The notes: generated by a model not told the origin, from the sequence alone. Shown: positions 47,184 to 56,495, numbered from the stretch's first letter. The stretch: 64,000 nt of DNA from Solibacillus sp. FSL H8-0538 (GCF_038003525.1 NZ_JBBOPI010000001.1:2037001-2101000), one strand, 5' to 3'. Program-made: numbers and translations.

Positions 47184-47242
47184 TGCACCTATACTCCTAT
47201 ACTACGAATATGCGATAAGCTATTGTATAGGAGTTAGGTGCA
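47184..47242. repeat. Long inverted repeat
   Basis: TGCACCT-ATA-CTCCTATA (47184-47201) pairs with TATAGGAG-TT-AGGTGCA (47226-47242) around a 24-base loop, followed by GATTTTTG. It could be a second terminator or a mobile-element trace. Confidence 0.6.
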
Positions 47243-47740
47243 GATTTTTGATAGAACCTTCTTATTTAAACATTTTTGCCATTTAGGAAGCCCTAATGAC
47301 CATTCCCAGATATGATTATTAAATTCCATATATTAACTCCCCTGACCATAACTTAAACCATTCAACAAAAGAGAACAATATATTTTTGAAAACCGTAGAA
47401 AAATCACACAATTATATACCTTTATAAAGAATGATAAGTTGAATATAAGAATCGAGCTATATACGGGTTTTATTATGGTTAATTTAAATGTGATTGACCT
47501 TCTCCCTTACAATTTAGAGCTATACTTCCCCAATCTGGAATATATACTCAACATATAAGATTGTGAAGAAATATAATTATAGTAACAGGTGCTTCGTATT
47601 ATTAGGTTAACCAGTTTTTAGGTTTGTGGGTGTTTCTATATTTTGGGTAATTCGATTGAAAACGAGGTAGTCGGGATCGAACTGATACACCAAAAGGAAA
47701 AAGATTTTTAAATGTACGAGGCTTAGATAAACTCTTCCAC

Positions 47741-48738
47741 TTATTTGTAAACCTCACCCGGCTCCCACAACACCGTATACCCATTGATAATCGAATAATC
47801 ATACAAATCCACTAGCTTCTTATCTTCATATGTATAAAAATCACTAGTCTCCCCTACCACTGAAACGAGGCTTTCATTTCGTTCCAACATTGACTCTAAA
47901 AATAGGCGGGTTGTGATTTTATCGCTTTTCTTTGTGTTACAGTCGCTGCACGCTAGGACGAGATTCCATAGGTTGTCGGTTTGGACGAAACTCCATGGAA
48001 TGGAATGAAATGGTCAACATGTGTTTTACGGCGGCTTTGAGATAAGTCCCTATTGCAGTAGAAGCAGCGGTTTTGATCGAATTGCGTGAGCACCTTGTAA
48101 AAGGATTCTAAGGAACTGCGCTTGGAAATGACTTCAATTTTGGATAGTAGGATCATGGTGTTTGTAGCTTCATTTACTTTTTCAAGATATTTGACTAAGT
48201 GATAGTTTGTTAGGTTGATAAGAATTCGTTGATATTTTTTCAAAAATTGATAGACTGCTGGGTTGAAACGAAAATACGCTCGTTTAATATCAAATTCATA
48301 AAATACCCCTACTGTATCGCCGTAGAATGCGCCAATGACATTTTGCTTGCAATCACGTTTTACTTCGTTAGCGATCTTTAGCTGCAACGAGTCAGCTAGT
48401 TGGTCAAATTGCCAATCTGATGGAATGCCTTGTTCGTTTGCGTATTTCTGCAAAATCGTTTGTGCGCGAGCTGGCTTATTTTTGTTTGGCGATTGTTCCA
48501 AGTCATGGTGGATGACCAAATTCCAATATATCGTCGTGAAGGAATAGAAAATCTGGTCATAGCTGAGCGACAAATCATCACCCACATTGTACAAATTCTC
48601 CAACAGCGACTTGAAAAACACGTACTTATAAGAAGTAGAGACCGCCGAGCGATAATAAAAATTATTTAAGTGCTGCCAAATGACATCCTCTGTCACATAC
48701 AGTTCGCGTATTTCACCAATCTTCAAATCATGTGACAT
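47741..48738 (-). pseudogene. HNH endonuclease gene broken by a 5-bp tandem duplication
   Basis: The frame from 48738 ends early at 47953, reading ...VDHFIPFHGVSS. Removing one copy of the tandem GGAAT-GGAAT at 47997-48006 restores VDHFIPWSFVQTDNLWNLV and LACSDCNTKKSDKI and runs on to a TAA at 47741, giving exactly 330 codons. The restored protein has the HNH zinc pattern: CxxC at CFYC, DH in VDHF, then CSDC. The 210 residues before it are helical and of unknown function. It starts two bases after a MazG-like gene, so the two form an operon. Confidence 0.85.
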
Positions 48739-48740
48739 GC

Positions 48741-49064
48741 TCAGTCCTCCACTTCTAATAAATATACCCCTTCAGCAAACCCGCCGCGCTTGTCCTTTTT
48801 ATGCTGGCGAACAGTTTCCAGTTCCTCGTAAGAAACGCCGTACACCTGAAGTGCCGCGTGAACAAGTTCTAAAATGTCCGCGAGTTCCTCTATTGCATCC
48901 TTTTCTGTTGCTGCTTCCTGAAACTCAAGTGCCTCTTCTTGCATCTTTGCCTGTATCTCCTCTAAAAGTTCATTTGATGCTAAAATCTTTGTTGTGCATG
49001 TTTTCCCACTTGCTTCGATAACTTGTGGGATGCGGTGTCGGACTAGTTTGTTGTAGGTAGGCAT
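48741..49064 (-). CDS. MazG-like nucleotide pyrophosphohydrolase
   Basis: 107 residues. YNKLVRHRIPQVIEASGK at the start and the helix EEALEFQEAATEKDAIEELADILEL match the phosphoribosyl-ATP pyrophosphatase-like branch of the all-alpha MazG superfamily, with the EExxE...ExxD metal ligands. Such enzymes split NTPs to NMP and pyrophosphate, often as house-cleaning or as partners of phage-related systems. It is the first gene of a two-gene operon with the broken HNH endonuclease. Confidence 0.88.
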   Translation of the reverse strand: MPTYNKLVRHRIPQVIEASGKTCTTKILASNELLEEIQAKMQEEALEFQEAATEKDAIEELADILELVHAALQVYGVSYEELETVRQHKKDKRGGFAEGVYLLEVED

Positions 49065-49077
49065 GTGTTTTGGCTCC

Positions 49078-49161
49078 TTTATTTGTATAAATCAACAACC
49101 CTTTTTACCAAATTTATTCCATCATAACAAAAATCCCGTTGTCGTGGCGATAGCGGGATTT
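49078..49161. repeat. Hairpin-bearing intergenic repeat, copy A
   Basis: CAAATTTATTCCATCATAAC-AAAAATCCCG ... TGGCGATAGCGGGATTT. AAATCCCG (49131-49138) pairs with CGGGATTT (49154-49161). It matches 56415-56495 along about 80 bases and 57342-57376 in its right part; the stem sequences differ but stay complementary. Confidence 0.7.
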
Positions 49162-49236
49162 GTGTAGAAGAATTTAATTAACCTTTGAATAGTACTTTAT
49201 ACAAATAAATATAGACAAAGGGGTTGATAAAGGACC

Positions 49237-49311
49237 ATGACATTATTTATATTATTCGCTGTTTTTATGGTATCCGTTTATTGGGTAGTAAAACACATTA
49301 TAAATAAATAG
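49237..49311 (+). CDS. Possible 24-residue membrane peptide
   Basis: MTLFILFAVFMVSVYWVVKH followed by IINK forms one membrane helix with a positive tail. AAAGGA lies very close before the ATG. Too short to judge by coding statistics. Confidence 0.35.
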   Translation: MTLFILFAVFMVSVYWVVKHIINK

Positions 49312-49339
49312 GATTTTAAGGTGGACATCTCTGGCCTGA

Positions 49340-49495
49340 GAAAAATGGCTAAGAGAGTATAAAATATTTTGTATAAATGAATTAAAAGACAAAAAAGAAG
49401 ATTTTTTCTTGCTAGAATTACGTCACCACAACCAATCCTATTTATCTCAATGGAGAATTCAAAGTCATCGAGTAAAACTCCGAATGAACAAATAG
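49340..49495 (+). pseudogene. Possible gene remnant
   Basis: 52 codons without a start codon: after an in-frame TGA at 49337, EKWLREYKIFCINELKD runs on to LSQWRIQSHRVKLRMNK. The composition is protein-like. It could be the 3' tail of a lost gene. No family recognised. Confidence 0.3.
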
Positions 49496-49636
49496 AATAC
49501 TTATCCATCTAAGCATGATTGGTTTTAGATGTTATAATCCCCATATATACCATACTAATAACAAGGGCACTGAAAAACCCCGAAGCAGTATTTTTTCATA
49601 GTATTTTTATGCTTCTGTTTTATTTTATTCAGAAAG

Positions 49637-49754
49637 CATTGGTGCGGCGGCGCTAGACTCCTGCGGGAAAAGCGGTACAGGTGAGACCCCGCAGGAGCGT
49701 AGCGACGAGGAGGCTCGCCACCGCCCGCGGAAAGCGAGTGCCAGAGCACCAATG
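49637..49754. repeat. Palindromic intergenic element, copy 2 (short form)
   Basis: 118 bases bounded by perfect inverted ends CATTGGTGC and GCACCAATG. Inside, CTGCGGG pairs with CCCGCGG, and GACTCCTGCGGG pairs with the central CCCCGCAGGAGC. GC-rich in an A/T-rich setting. It shares its core with 12222-12442. Confidence 0.85.
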
Positions 49755-49843
49755 ACCTATCGCTATTAAGCACATACTTATTAGAATTTTCAGTAGAGAT
49801 TAACTTTTTCAGTGCGCTCCTAATAACAAAGGATTGATTTGAG

Positions 49844-50284
49844 ATGAAATCACTGAAAGCGAAAGTAAATGATTGGATTGTTTCAATATACGAAGACTAT
49901 TTAACGAACAATCATGAAAATATAATGATCCGAAATCCTATCTATTTTAAGTTAGATGGATTTGCTGATGAACCAGAAGTATACATACTCGCTACGGATG
50001 AGGGATTGGAATTTGGGTATGAAGCAACTTTCTGGGATGGATATATGCCAGCACCATTACCTGGTATTTTTAAAAAGCATTCATCGTCTTGGCAAGAACT
50101 GCAGTCATTAAGTACCGCAGAACAGCAAGAAATAATACTCAAACGAGTCATGAAGACGATTAACTCAAGAAAAAGACAGTATCGAAAGTGCCTATTTTGT
50201 GGAGAACATGTAGCAGCCGAACATCGATTTAATAATGATACATGCCATGGATGTGCATCAGCGTATTTAGGGGTTGTATATTAA
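49844..50284 (+). CDS. Hypothetical protein with a C-terminal zinc knuckle
   Basis: 146 residues with AAAGGATTGATTTGAG ahead of the ATG. The N-terminal 110 residues are unrecognised, with many aromatic and acidic residues. The C-terminus has CLFCGEHV ... CHGC, a CxxC-CxxC zinc ribbon at about 118-137. It stands alone and is closed by a terminator. A decayed copy of its last third lies at 54412-54485. Confidence 0.7.
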   Translation: MKSLKAKVNDWIVSIYEDYLTNNHENIMIRNPIYFKLDGFADEPEVYILATDEGLEFGYEATFWDGYMPAPLPGIFKKHSSSWQELQSLSTAEQQEIILKRVMKTINSRKRQYRKCLFCGEHVAAEHRFNNDTCHGCASAYLGVVY

Positions 50285-50308
50285 ACTTTGCATTAAACAT
50301 AAGTTACG

Positions 50309-50345
50309 AAGATCTTGCAGACAATTTATGCAAGATCTTTTTTAA
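50309..50345 (+). terminator. Terminator after the zinc-knuckle gene
   Basis: AAGATCTTGC (50309-50318) pairs with GCAAGATCTT (50330-50339), followed by TTTT. Confidence 0.85.
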
Positions 50346-50364
50346 TTGAAGCACATCATTTTCA

Positions 50365-50592
50365 CTAAGTAGAGATTACGTCCCGTAGAAATTTTAATAC
50401 TGCAATTAAATCTTTTTCTTCTGAAGGGTTTCCACAATCGTCTCGATCAGTTGGTGTTATTCTACGTATCATTTCGCCATCCCATTTAATATCTCTTAAT
50501 CGGTCAACAGCCCAATCAAATTCGTGAAGAGAAAAATTGCCCCCTCTTACATCATAGTTTGCACTAGATGCTAATTGTTTTTTCAGAATGAC
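50365..50592 (-). pseudogene. 3' remnant of an unknown gene
   Basis: 75 codons open on the minus strand without any usable start, from after a TAA at 50593 to a TAG at 50365. It reads FSLHEFDWAVDRLRDIKWDG and then PSEEKDLIAVLKFLRDV, which looks like a real soluble protein. No family recognised. Confidence 0.4.
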
Positions 50593-50944
50593 TTACATTT
50601 TTTAAAATGAATGATTTCGATATACAACATATTTTTAAATAAGCGCCATTTTAGATCTTTACTCCCTATTTGGCACATAGTTCTATTTAAGTTGTATATC
50701 AATTTTGGCAACTGGGCTTTTCGACATTTCAAAGAATTTTTTTTTTTTGCGAATTCGCTTTTAAAAATGAAAGGACCTCACGATTTTGACGTACTTAGAA
50801 TTGCTTTAAATATTTTGCAAAGATAGATTTTGATATAATGGCCATTTTTTCAGTATTAAACTTTCTTCCTTTCCTCCCATTTCCCTGCAATGTTTCTTCT
50901 ATCTAAACAGTATTTAAACACTCATCAAGGAATTTGCGATTCGT
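50593..50944. other. A/T-rich intergenic region
   Basis: Nothing recognisable apart from a run of T residues at about 50740-50748. Confidence 0.4.
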
Positions 50945-51634
50945 TCACTTCCCGTACTTCTGCTGAATCGTTTGGATATGCTGCTTTTTCACTTCGTCTG
51001 AGACTTGCATTTGAGGGAGTAGTTGATTATATATTTTTTCAATATCGCCTTGTGTGAAAATTTGCTTTGCCGATTGATTTTGTGCTTTGATAAAACGCTT
51101 TAATTTTTCACGCTTTAATACATGCACATTTGGTGAAGTCACCTCAATAGCTTTTAACTGGCAACGTTCGCTAAAGACGATGACCGAATGAATCGCTTCG
51201 TTTGGTAGCCCAAGGAAATGTTGAATGGCCCGGATATGTGTGGCATTTTGGCGTATGGGATTATAGAATTTGAATTTTTTCTTATTGGGCATCGTTTGGG
51301 TCCAGTTTTGCTGGGCTTCATTGCCATAAATCCAGCCGCTATAGTTTTTCGATTCGATGACATATATACCTGTTCGATCGATGTATAGTAAATCGAGCTC
51401 TGTCATTTCTTCTGAATTTCTTTTGGGCACATAGACATTGACTAATTGCTTATGACTTTTCAGTGCATGCTTTTCTATAATACGCGATGTTAAATACTCG
51501 CCGTACTTACCTTTATTGAACTTAACTGCAAGCATGTTGCTGTTCGTTAGCTTATAATACGCACTATTCTTGAAATCCTGCTGCTTCACATAAAGGATAA
51601 TTATCCCCATAAGTAGACAGAGTACTAAAAACAT
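50945..51634 (-). CDS. NERD-domain (nuclease-related) membrane-anchored protein
   Basis: 229 residues with AGAGGTGGGTAA upstream. One N-terminal membrane segment (2-16) is followed by the NERD domain: KGKYGEYLTSRII (41-53), Asp81 in TELDLLYID, and IESK (93-96) giving the D-ExK nuclease pattern. NERD proteins are related to restriction-type nucleases and are common beside mobile DNA; their role is not settled. It is convergent with nothing and stands alone. The fragment at 33021-33257 is a truncated relative. Confidence 0.88.
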   Translation of the reverse strand: MFLVLCLLMGIIILYVKQQDFKNSAYYKLTNSNMLAVKFNKGKYGEYLTSRIIEKHALKSHKQLVNVYVPKRNSEEMTELDLLYIDRTGIYVIESKNYSGWIYGNEAQQNWTQTMPNKKKFKFYNPIRQNATHIRAIQHFLGLPNEAIHSVIVFSERCQLKAIEVTSPNVHVLKREKLKRFIKAQNQSAKQIFTQGDIEKIYNQLLPQMQVSDEVKKQHIQTIQQKYGK

Positions 51635-51837
51635 TTACCCACCTCTTTTCCAATATATTGTAACACCTTAATCCCTCCGTATCATTATTGATTTTGATTG
51701 CCACTAAGTTTTCCCTTTCTGCAGCTAGTCGTGAAGGAACTGTGTCTTTTCCCTAGTACCTTTCGCCGACTACCTACTCGAAATTTTGGACGCTATTTAC
51801 TAGATTCCTTATAATGGTAGCAAGGGGGTGCTTTGAG

Positions 51838-53454
51838 ATGAAACAATTAGCTTTTTACCGGATAGTCCGAATTGTGTGGATGTCGGTGAAATTTTTTACG
51901 CAAGTGATGCTTTTTCAAAAGCGCCACAAGGGCTATTTCACGCCGGCTGTGCAGGATAAGTGGGAGCGTCTTGTGACCAAGCAGGCGCGGGAGTTTAATA
52001 AGACAGCACTAAAACTTGAAGGTTTGCTCATTAAGGTGGGGCAATTTCTTTCGACGCGGGCTGATATTATGCCCCCTTCTTTTATCGCTGAACTTGAAGG
52101 GCTAACCGATCGAGTGCCAGCCGTCGCAAAAAAACACGCCGTTTCCATATTAGAGGAAGAATGGAATACAGCGACTAGCGCTCATCTTCTTTCACTATCT
52201 GAGACACCGATTGCTTCTGCTTCCATTGGTGAGGTGTATAAAGGGGTGCTGCATAATGGCACAGCGGTTGCCATTAAAATTCAACGACCTCATATTGAGC
52301 GCATTATTCGTGTGGATTTTAAAGCGATGAGAATCGTCATTTGGCTTGCAAAAAAATTCACTTCCTTTAGTAAGCAAATTGATTTTGACTTGCTTTACAA
52401 GGATATGGTGCAAATTATTGGAGATGAGCTAAATTTTTTGCAGGAGCTTCGAAATGGCCGTAGTTTTGCGGAGCGTTTTGCGACAATGCCTGGTGTAGGC
52501 TTCCCTGTTTATGATGAAGAGCTGTCCACACGACGGGTCCTCGTGATGGAATGGATTGAAGGGTCACGTATTACGGATTTAGCATTTTTGGAGAAGCATC
52601 ATTTAGATCGAAAAGTATTATCGGAACGCGTTTTTCGTTTGTTTTTGGAGCAGGTGCTTGAGGGCGGGCAGTTCCACGCGGATCCACATGGGGGCAATAT
52701 TCTAGTTCAACCGGATGGAACGGTGGTGCTAATTGACTTTGGGATGGTAGGCAGTATTACGCCGCAGCAGGCAAATGATGTGCTGCAAGTTGTGAAGGGC
52801 ATCGTTTTAAGACAGTATGACGAGGTGCTGGATGGCCTGGAATCTTTACATTTTTTACTACCAAACGCCAATCGCCAATTACTCGCGGATGCCATTGCAC
52901 GAATGGTGCGTGCATATGAAACTGACGAGCTCAAGCAGATGAATAGCTTAGTCATTGACCGCTTGCTTGCAGATATTAAAGAAATAGTACGGAAAGAACC
53001 TGTCCAGTTACCAGCGGAGTTTGCCTTTTTTGGAAGGGCTATCTCTACATTCGTCGGTGTGCTACATGGCCTTGATCCAAAAGTAGATTTACTGGCCATT
53101 GCAAAGCCTCGTATTTTGGAATGGGCACGTTCACGGAACGACAAGGAAGAAGGATTTTTCTCTAAGGAAGAAGCCCTACGATTTGCAGGAAATATCCTGT
53201 TGCCATTAAAAGATCTGCCCACTAAGCTTTCCACCTATTTAGAAGAGCCTACCCGCATGCGCCAATACATAGAGCAACGGGATGTCGCGCAACAAAAAGA
53301 ACATCGACTTTTACAAACACGACTTTTCGCTGGCATGACGTCCATGTTGTCGCTTGGGGTTTTATTTTTTGCCGTATGGTCAGGGCATCAGCCACTAACC
53401 CTCGTATCGGGGGCCAGCTTACTTGGCACACTTTGGTTTTACTGGCGTACGTAA
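51838..53454 (+). CDS. ABC1/UbiB-family atypical kinase
   Basis: 538 residues from the ATG at 51838 with CAAGGGGGTGC; an upstream in-frame start has no ribosome site. It has the family's KxGQ motif (KVGQFLSTRADIMP, from about 66), PIASASIGEVYKG, AIKIQRP, FHADPHGGN and DFGMVG in order, with one or two C-terminal membrane helices. UbiB-type proteins bind ATP and support isoprenoid-quinone synthesis; in menaquinone-only Bacillales the exact role is unknown. GC-rich compared with neighbours. Confidence 0.92.
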   Translation: MKQLAFYRIVRIVWMSVKFFTQVMLFQKRHKGYFTPAVQDKWERLVTKQAREFNKTALKLEGLLIKVGQFLSTRADIMPPSFIAELEGLTDRVPAVAKKHAVSILEEEWNTATSAHLLSLSETPIASASIGEVYKGVLHNGTAVAIKIQRPHIERIIRVDFKAMRIVIWLAKKFTSFSKQIDFDLLYKDMVQIIGDELNFLQELRNGRSFAERFATMPGVGFPVYDEELSTRRVLVMEWIEGSRITDLAFLEKHHLDRKVLSERVFRLFLEQVLEGGQFHADPHGGNILVQPDGTVVLIDFGMVGSITPQQANDVLQVVKGIVLRQYDEVLDGLESLHFLLPNANRQLLADAIARMVRAYETDELKQMNSLVIDRLLADIKEIVRKEPVQLPAEFAFFGRAISTFVGVLHGLDPKVDLLAIAKPRILEWARSRNDKEEGFFSKEEALRFAGNILLPLKDLPTKLSTYLEEPTRMRQYIEQRDVAQQKEHRLLQTRLFAGMTSMLSLGVLFFAVWSGHQPLTLVSGASLLGTLWFYWRT

Positions 53455-53790
53455 CTGGACTAATTTAACCTACAGATCGACGTCTAATTTTAAAATGTAG
53501 TAGTGGTACATCACTGATTTAGGCAAAAAAACTAGGAACATTAGCGAAAGTCTGCGTCTATTCACATGGTGACAATGCCTTTTTAGAACTCATCAGGCAT
53601 TGCTGGCGGGTTTTAGTTCGTACTTATATATTTTGAATATAAGGCATATCTTATAGTGGCATGCTCGACTCTTCTCTCTAATAAATAACATAAAATACAC
53701 ATGTATCCAATATTGATATGCTAGTATTTTAGAAATAACTTTCTAGTATCGTTATAATTTTTATGTGTGTCCTAAAAAGGAGGGTTTTTA
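53455..53790. other. Intergenic region
   Basis: 336 bases with only a weak hairpin, AATGCCT/AGGCATT at about 53574-53603, which may terminate the kinase gene. Confidence 0.4.
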
Positions 53791-54291
53791 ATGAACTATG
53801 ATTCTTATAATGGTGAGCTTGATTCAATCTTGAATGATCCAATTGCTGCAGGTTTCTTTGTGATGATTATTTTAATAGGTCTTGTATTCGGTTTTATCGC
53901 TTACCTGATTTCGGCACTAATTTATTTCAAAACATCTAAAACAAATGGCTTTGGCGATGTTGCTTATATCGGTTGGATTCCACTACTGAATGCCTACAGT
54001 TTATTCCTATTGACAGCCAATAGTGATGATGACACAACAAATCGTGCCATTGCGAAGAAGAACACGCTGATTTATTTCGGGTTATTTATAGCTTCCTTTA
54101 TTCCAGTAATCGGTTTTATCGCTTCACTCGGATTGGCTGGTTTTATTCTTTATTACATGTATCGATTATTGTATCGTTGGTCAGGCGATACAGGCAAAGC
54201 AGTCTTTTACATCATTTTGACGTTTTTCACTAGTGGATTATTCTTTGCGATTTACGGCTTAATGCGCATGAGTAGACCGTTCAAAGCGTAG
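53791..54291 (+). CDS. Small polytopic membrane protein
   Basis: 166 residues with AAAGGAGGGTTTTTA before the ATG. Three or four membrane segments (about 18-40, 90-125 and 135-155), with an acidic N-terminus and a basic tail. YIGWIPLLNAY suggests a relative of the small membrane proteins with unknown function common in Bacillales. Closed by its own terminator. Confidence 0.75.
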   Translation: MNYDSYNGELDSILNDPIAAGFFVMIILIGLVFGFIAYLISALIYFKTSKTNGFGDVAYIGWIPLLNAYSLFLLTANSDDDTTNRAIAKKNTLIYFGLFIASFIPVIGFIASLGLAGFILYYMYRLLYRWSGDTGKAVFYIILTFFTSGLFFAIYGLMRMSRPFKA

Positions 54292-54316
54292 TTACTTGCT
54301 CCAATTTGACTGCATA

Positions 54317-54359
54317 AAAAAATCCTCTTTTCGTCATCGAAAACGAAAAGGGGATTTTT
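54317..54359 (+). terminator. Terminator after the membrane protein gene
   Basis: AAATCCTCTTTTCG pairs, one G-T, with CGAAAAGGGGATTT, followed by TTTC. Confidence 0.85.
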
Positions 54360-54411
54360 CGAGTTTTTAAAATGATTAGCAAAATGTCGTTGCTTGTCTT
54401 AATGTAGCATG

Positions 54412-54485
54412 ACATAATCCTAGTTCAAGTCACGAAGAGAATCAACACAAGCAAAAGGCAATATCGAAAGCGACAATTTTGTGTT
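54412..54485 (+). pseudogene. Decayed fragment of a second copy of the zinc-knuckle gene
   Basis: CATAATCCTAGTTCAAGTCA-CGAAGAGAATCAAC and GCAATATCGAAAGCG-ACAATTTTGTG match 50130-50200 of the 146-residue gene at roughly 70 percent of bases. Translated, INTSKRQYRKRQFC stands for INSRKRQYRKCLFC. The first zinc Cys is lost and a stop follows at once. Confidence 0.55.
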
Positions 54486-54619
54486 TAGCGACATTAGTAA
54501 AAGAACCGGACCCCTCCGATTCTTTTACGTGTGGTTCACAAATATTCTCTGCTATTCATTAAGAAAATAATATCTTACTTTAGCTCTATTTAAGTTTTCA
54601 CGCTGTAACTAGCGGGAAT

Positions 54620-54784
54620 CTATTCCCACGCATACTGATCCGGTGATTTCCCTTTACTTTGTCGAATACAAGCGTGTGTACCCTCTCTTCCCTCTGTAAT
54701 TTTTACAACCGTAACAGAAAATTCCCATTCATCACCAAAGTCGAATAAATATAGAAATTTTTGCTCTTCATTTGAACTACTCAC
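54620..54784 (-). pseudogene. Fragment of a plasmid pRiA4b ORF-3-like protein
   Basis: 54 codons from a possible GTG. FLYLFDFGDEWEFSVTVVKI is the core of the pRiA4b ORF-3 domain (PF07929-type), which normally spans about 150-180 residues. Only its C-terminal third is present. It sits directly outside the right end of the TnpB element. Confidence 0.55.
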
Positions 54785-54794
54785 TACTTAAAAC

Positions 54795-56180
54795 CCTTAC
54801 TGGTTGCTTGAAGTGGGAGATTCCTAAGAACACCGGCGTAACCGCCAGTTATGGATTAGGCGATCCCCGCAGTCCCTGCGGTTAGAAGCCTTATCGTTTC
54901 CTTTTTAAGATTGATTCCTGCGTTAATATCACGATCGTGCTGAGTATGGCAGTCTGGACATTCCCATTCACGCAATCCAAGTTCTTTAACGTCTTTGTTT
55001 TTATAGCCACAACAAGAACATAGTTGACTAGAAGCAAAGTTTTTTGCAACGGTCACCATTTGTTTGCCGTACCATTTCGCCTTGTATGCAATCATGGTTT
55101 TGAATTGTGACCAAGATACTTCGCTAATGGCTTTGGCAAGATGCCCATTTTTAAGCATGTTACTTACCGACAAATCTTCCATCCCGATGATGTCGTGGTT
55201 TTTGACAATTTCTATTGAAATTTTGTCTAAGTAGTCTTTTCGTGCGTTTGCCATTTTTTTATGGATACGAGCCACTTTGATTTTAGCTTTGTACCAATTC
55301 GATCCGCCTATTGTTCGTCTACTCATGATTCGTTGTGCTTTGGCTAATTTTCCTTCTAAAGTGCGGAAAAACACTTTGGATTAGAGTAGATTTTTCCATC
55401 TGAGAGGATTGCAAAGTGTTTTAAGCCAACATCAACACCAACAGCAGCGTTTGTTTTTGGTAATTCTGCTACTTCGGTTTCAGTTGCTAACGAAACAAAA
55501 TACTTTCCTGATGGATTACGTCTAATGGTAGCACTCATGATTCGACCTTCAACTTTGCGGCTTTTCGCAAAACGAACTTTCCCTAGTTTTGGTAACTTAA
55601 TATGACGATCCACCACAGCGATATTTCCGTTCGTATGTTTAGTTGTGTACGATTGAACAGGATTCTTTTTAGACTTAAATCGAGGTTTCTTGTTTTGCCT
55701 TTTGTAGTAGCGATCATAAGAATCGGCTAAGTTTTCTACCGATTTTTGCAACGCAATGCTATCAACTTCCTTTAAGAACTCATAATGTTTCTTTAGTTTA
55801 GGAAGGGATTTAACGGTTTCGTTTTTATTGAAGAATTCACCTTTCCAATTATTTGTTGGAAGATGTCCATTCTGTTTCATTTCTTCGCAGATATACCAGT
55901 TAGCATCTTTGTCTTTTTGCTTGCCAAGAAAGAAGTTAAACACGAATCTTGAGCAGCCAATAGTTTTATTGATAAGTTCAATCTGTTTTTTGTTTAGATA
56001 GATACGGAACTTATAGGCTTTATTGACTAGCATGACTTTCACCTCAATTTAATAGGAACGTTTGTTCTTATTGAACCATAGCGAGGAAAGTTTTGGCTAA
56101 CGCCAACCGCCATTCATCTCCTACCTACTCACTGGGCTTCTCCCTTCTCATTCCTTGAGGTGGGAGTCTTCTTTCGGAAA
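54795..56180 (-). mobile_element. IS200/IS605-family element (TnpB only)
   Basis: Single-gene element carrying a TnpB-type gene and no TnpA. Its ends are marked by GAATCTCCCACTTCAAGC near 54805-54825 (minus strand) and TTGAGGTGGGAGTCTTC near 56155-56175, which are complementary as in IS605 subterminal ends. Exact tips and target motif could not be fixed. The 3' region beyond the stop would encode the guide RNA scaffold if active. Confidence 0.8.
54856..56033 (-). pseudogene. tnpB: TnpB RNA-guided nuclease gene with a one-base frameshift
   Basis: Two overlapping frames (55356-56033 and 54856-55374) become one 392-codon gene if one A is added near 55375, where SNPK-CFSAL should read [11 protein letters not shown]. 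All RuvC residues are visible: Asp in GVDVGLKHFAI, Glu in [10 protein letters not shown], Asp in [11 protein letters not shown]. The zinc finger CSCCG ... CPDC is intact too. The start at 56033 has GAGGTGAAAGTC. TnpB cuts DNA guided by an RNA from the element's end. The lesion is recent because nothing else is damaged. Confidence 0.88.
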
Positions 56181-56414
56181 TGATAAATGCAAGTCACTAA
56201 TTTTTGTTTTATTGGCATATGGTCCATGAAGATTTATCGGGGAATAATAGCAATGTTTATTGAATTTTTTCCATCTCAAACAAATGATTATCATCAAACT
56301 CAACCGATTTTGTAATTAAAGGAATTAATCAACTTAACCTACGCTGACCGGGAATGAAAAAATACGCGATTTCGGTTTAGTTAGTTGTAGGTTGGCGATG
56401 CGTTTTGTGTCCTT

Positions 56415-56495
56415 TATGTAAATAAATAAACAATCTAATTCTCCAAATTTATTCTACCGCCACAAAAATACCACTACCATGGCGATAGTGGTTTA
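56415..56495. repeat. Hairpin-bearing intergenic repeat, copy B
   Basis: CCAAATTTATTCTACCGCCA-CAAAAATACCACTACC-ATGGCGATAGTGGT, with ACCACTA pairing with TAGTGGT. It matches 49078-49161; the stem differs by compensating changes (CCCG/CGGG there, CCACTA/TAGTGG here). Confidence 0.7.

Larger units (their letters stand above)
47093..47740. other. Intergenic region with two hairpins
   Basis: Holds the terminator at 47143-47170 and the inverted repeat at 47184-47242. The rest to 47740 is A/T rich without a supported gene. Confidence 0.5.
49065..49843. other. Accessory region of repeats and small open frames
   Basis: Contains the hairpin repeat near 49131-49161, a possible 24-residue peptide, a possible gene remnant and a palindromic element, listed separately. 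No full gene seen. Confidence 0.6.

Noticed and set aside
47602-47802. 66-codon basic open frame and a GTTCGATCCCGA segment resembling a tRNA T-loop
   Set aside because: The frame overlaps the restored end of the HNH gene, and the bases around the T-loop-like segment do not pair as a T-stem; no acceptor or anticodon arm is present.
49555-49773. 72-codon open frame over the short palindromic element
   Set aside because: Same cause: it lies inside the repeat.
52707-53234. 175-codon open frame opposite the UbiB-like gene
   Set aside because: Antisense shadow of a strong gene with complete family motifs.
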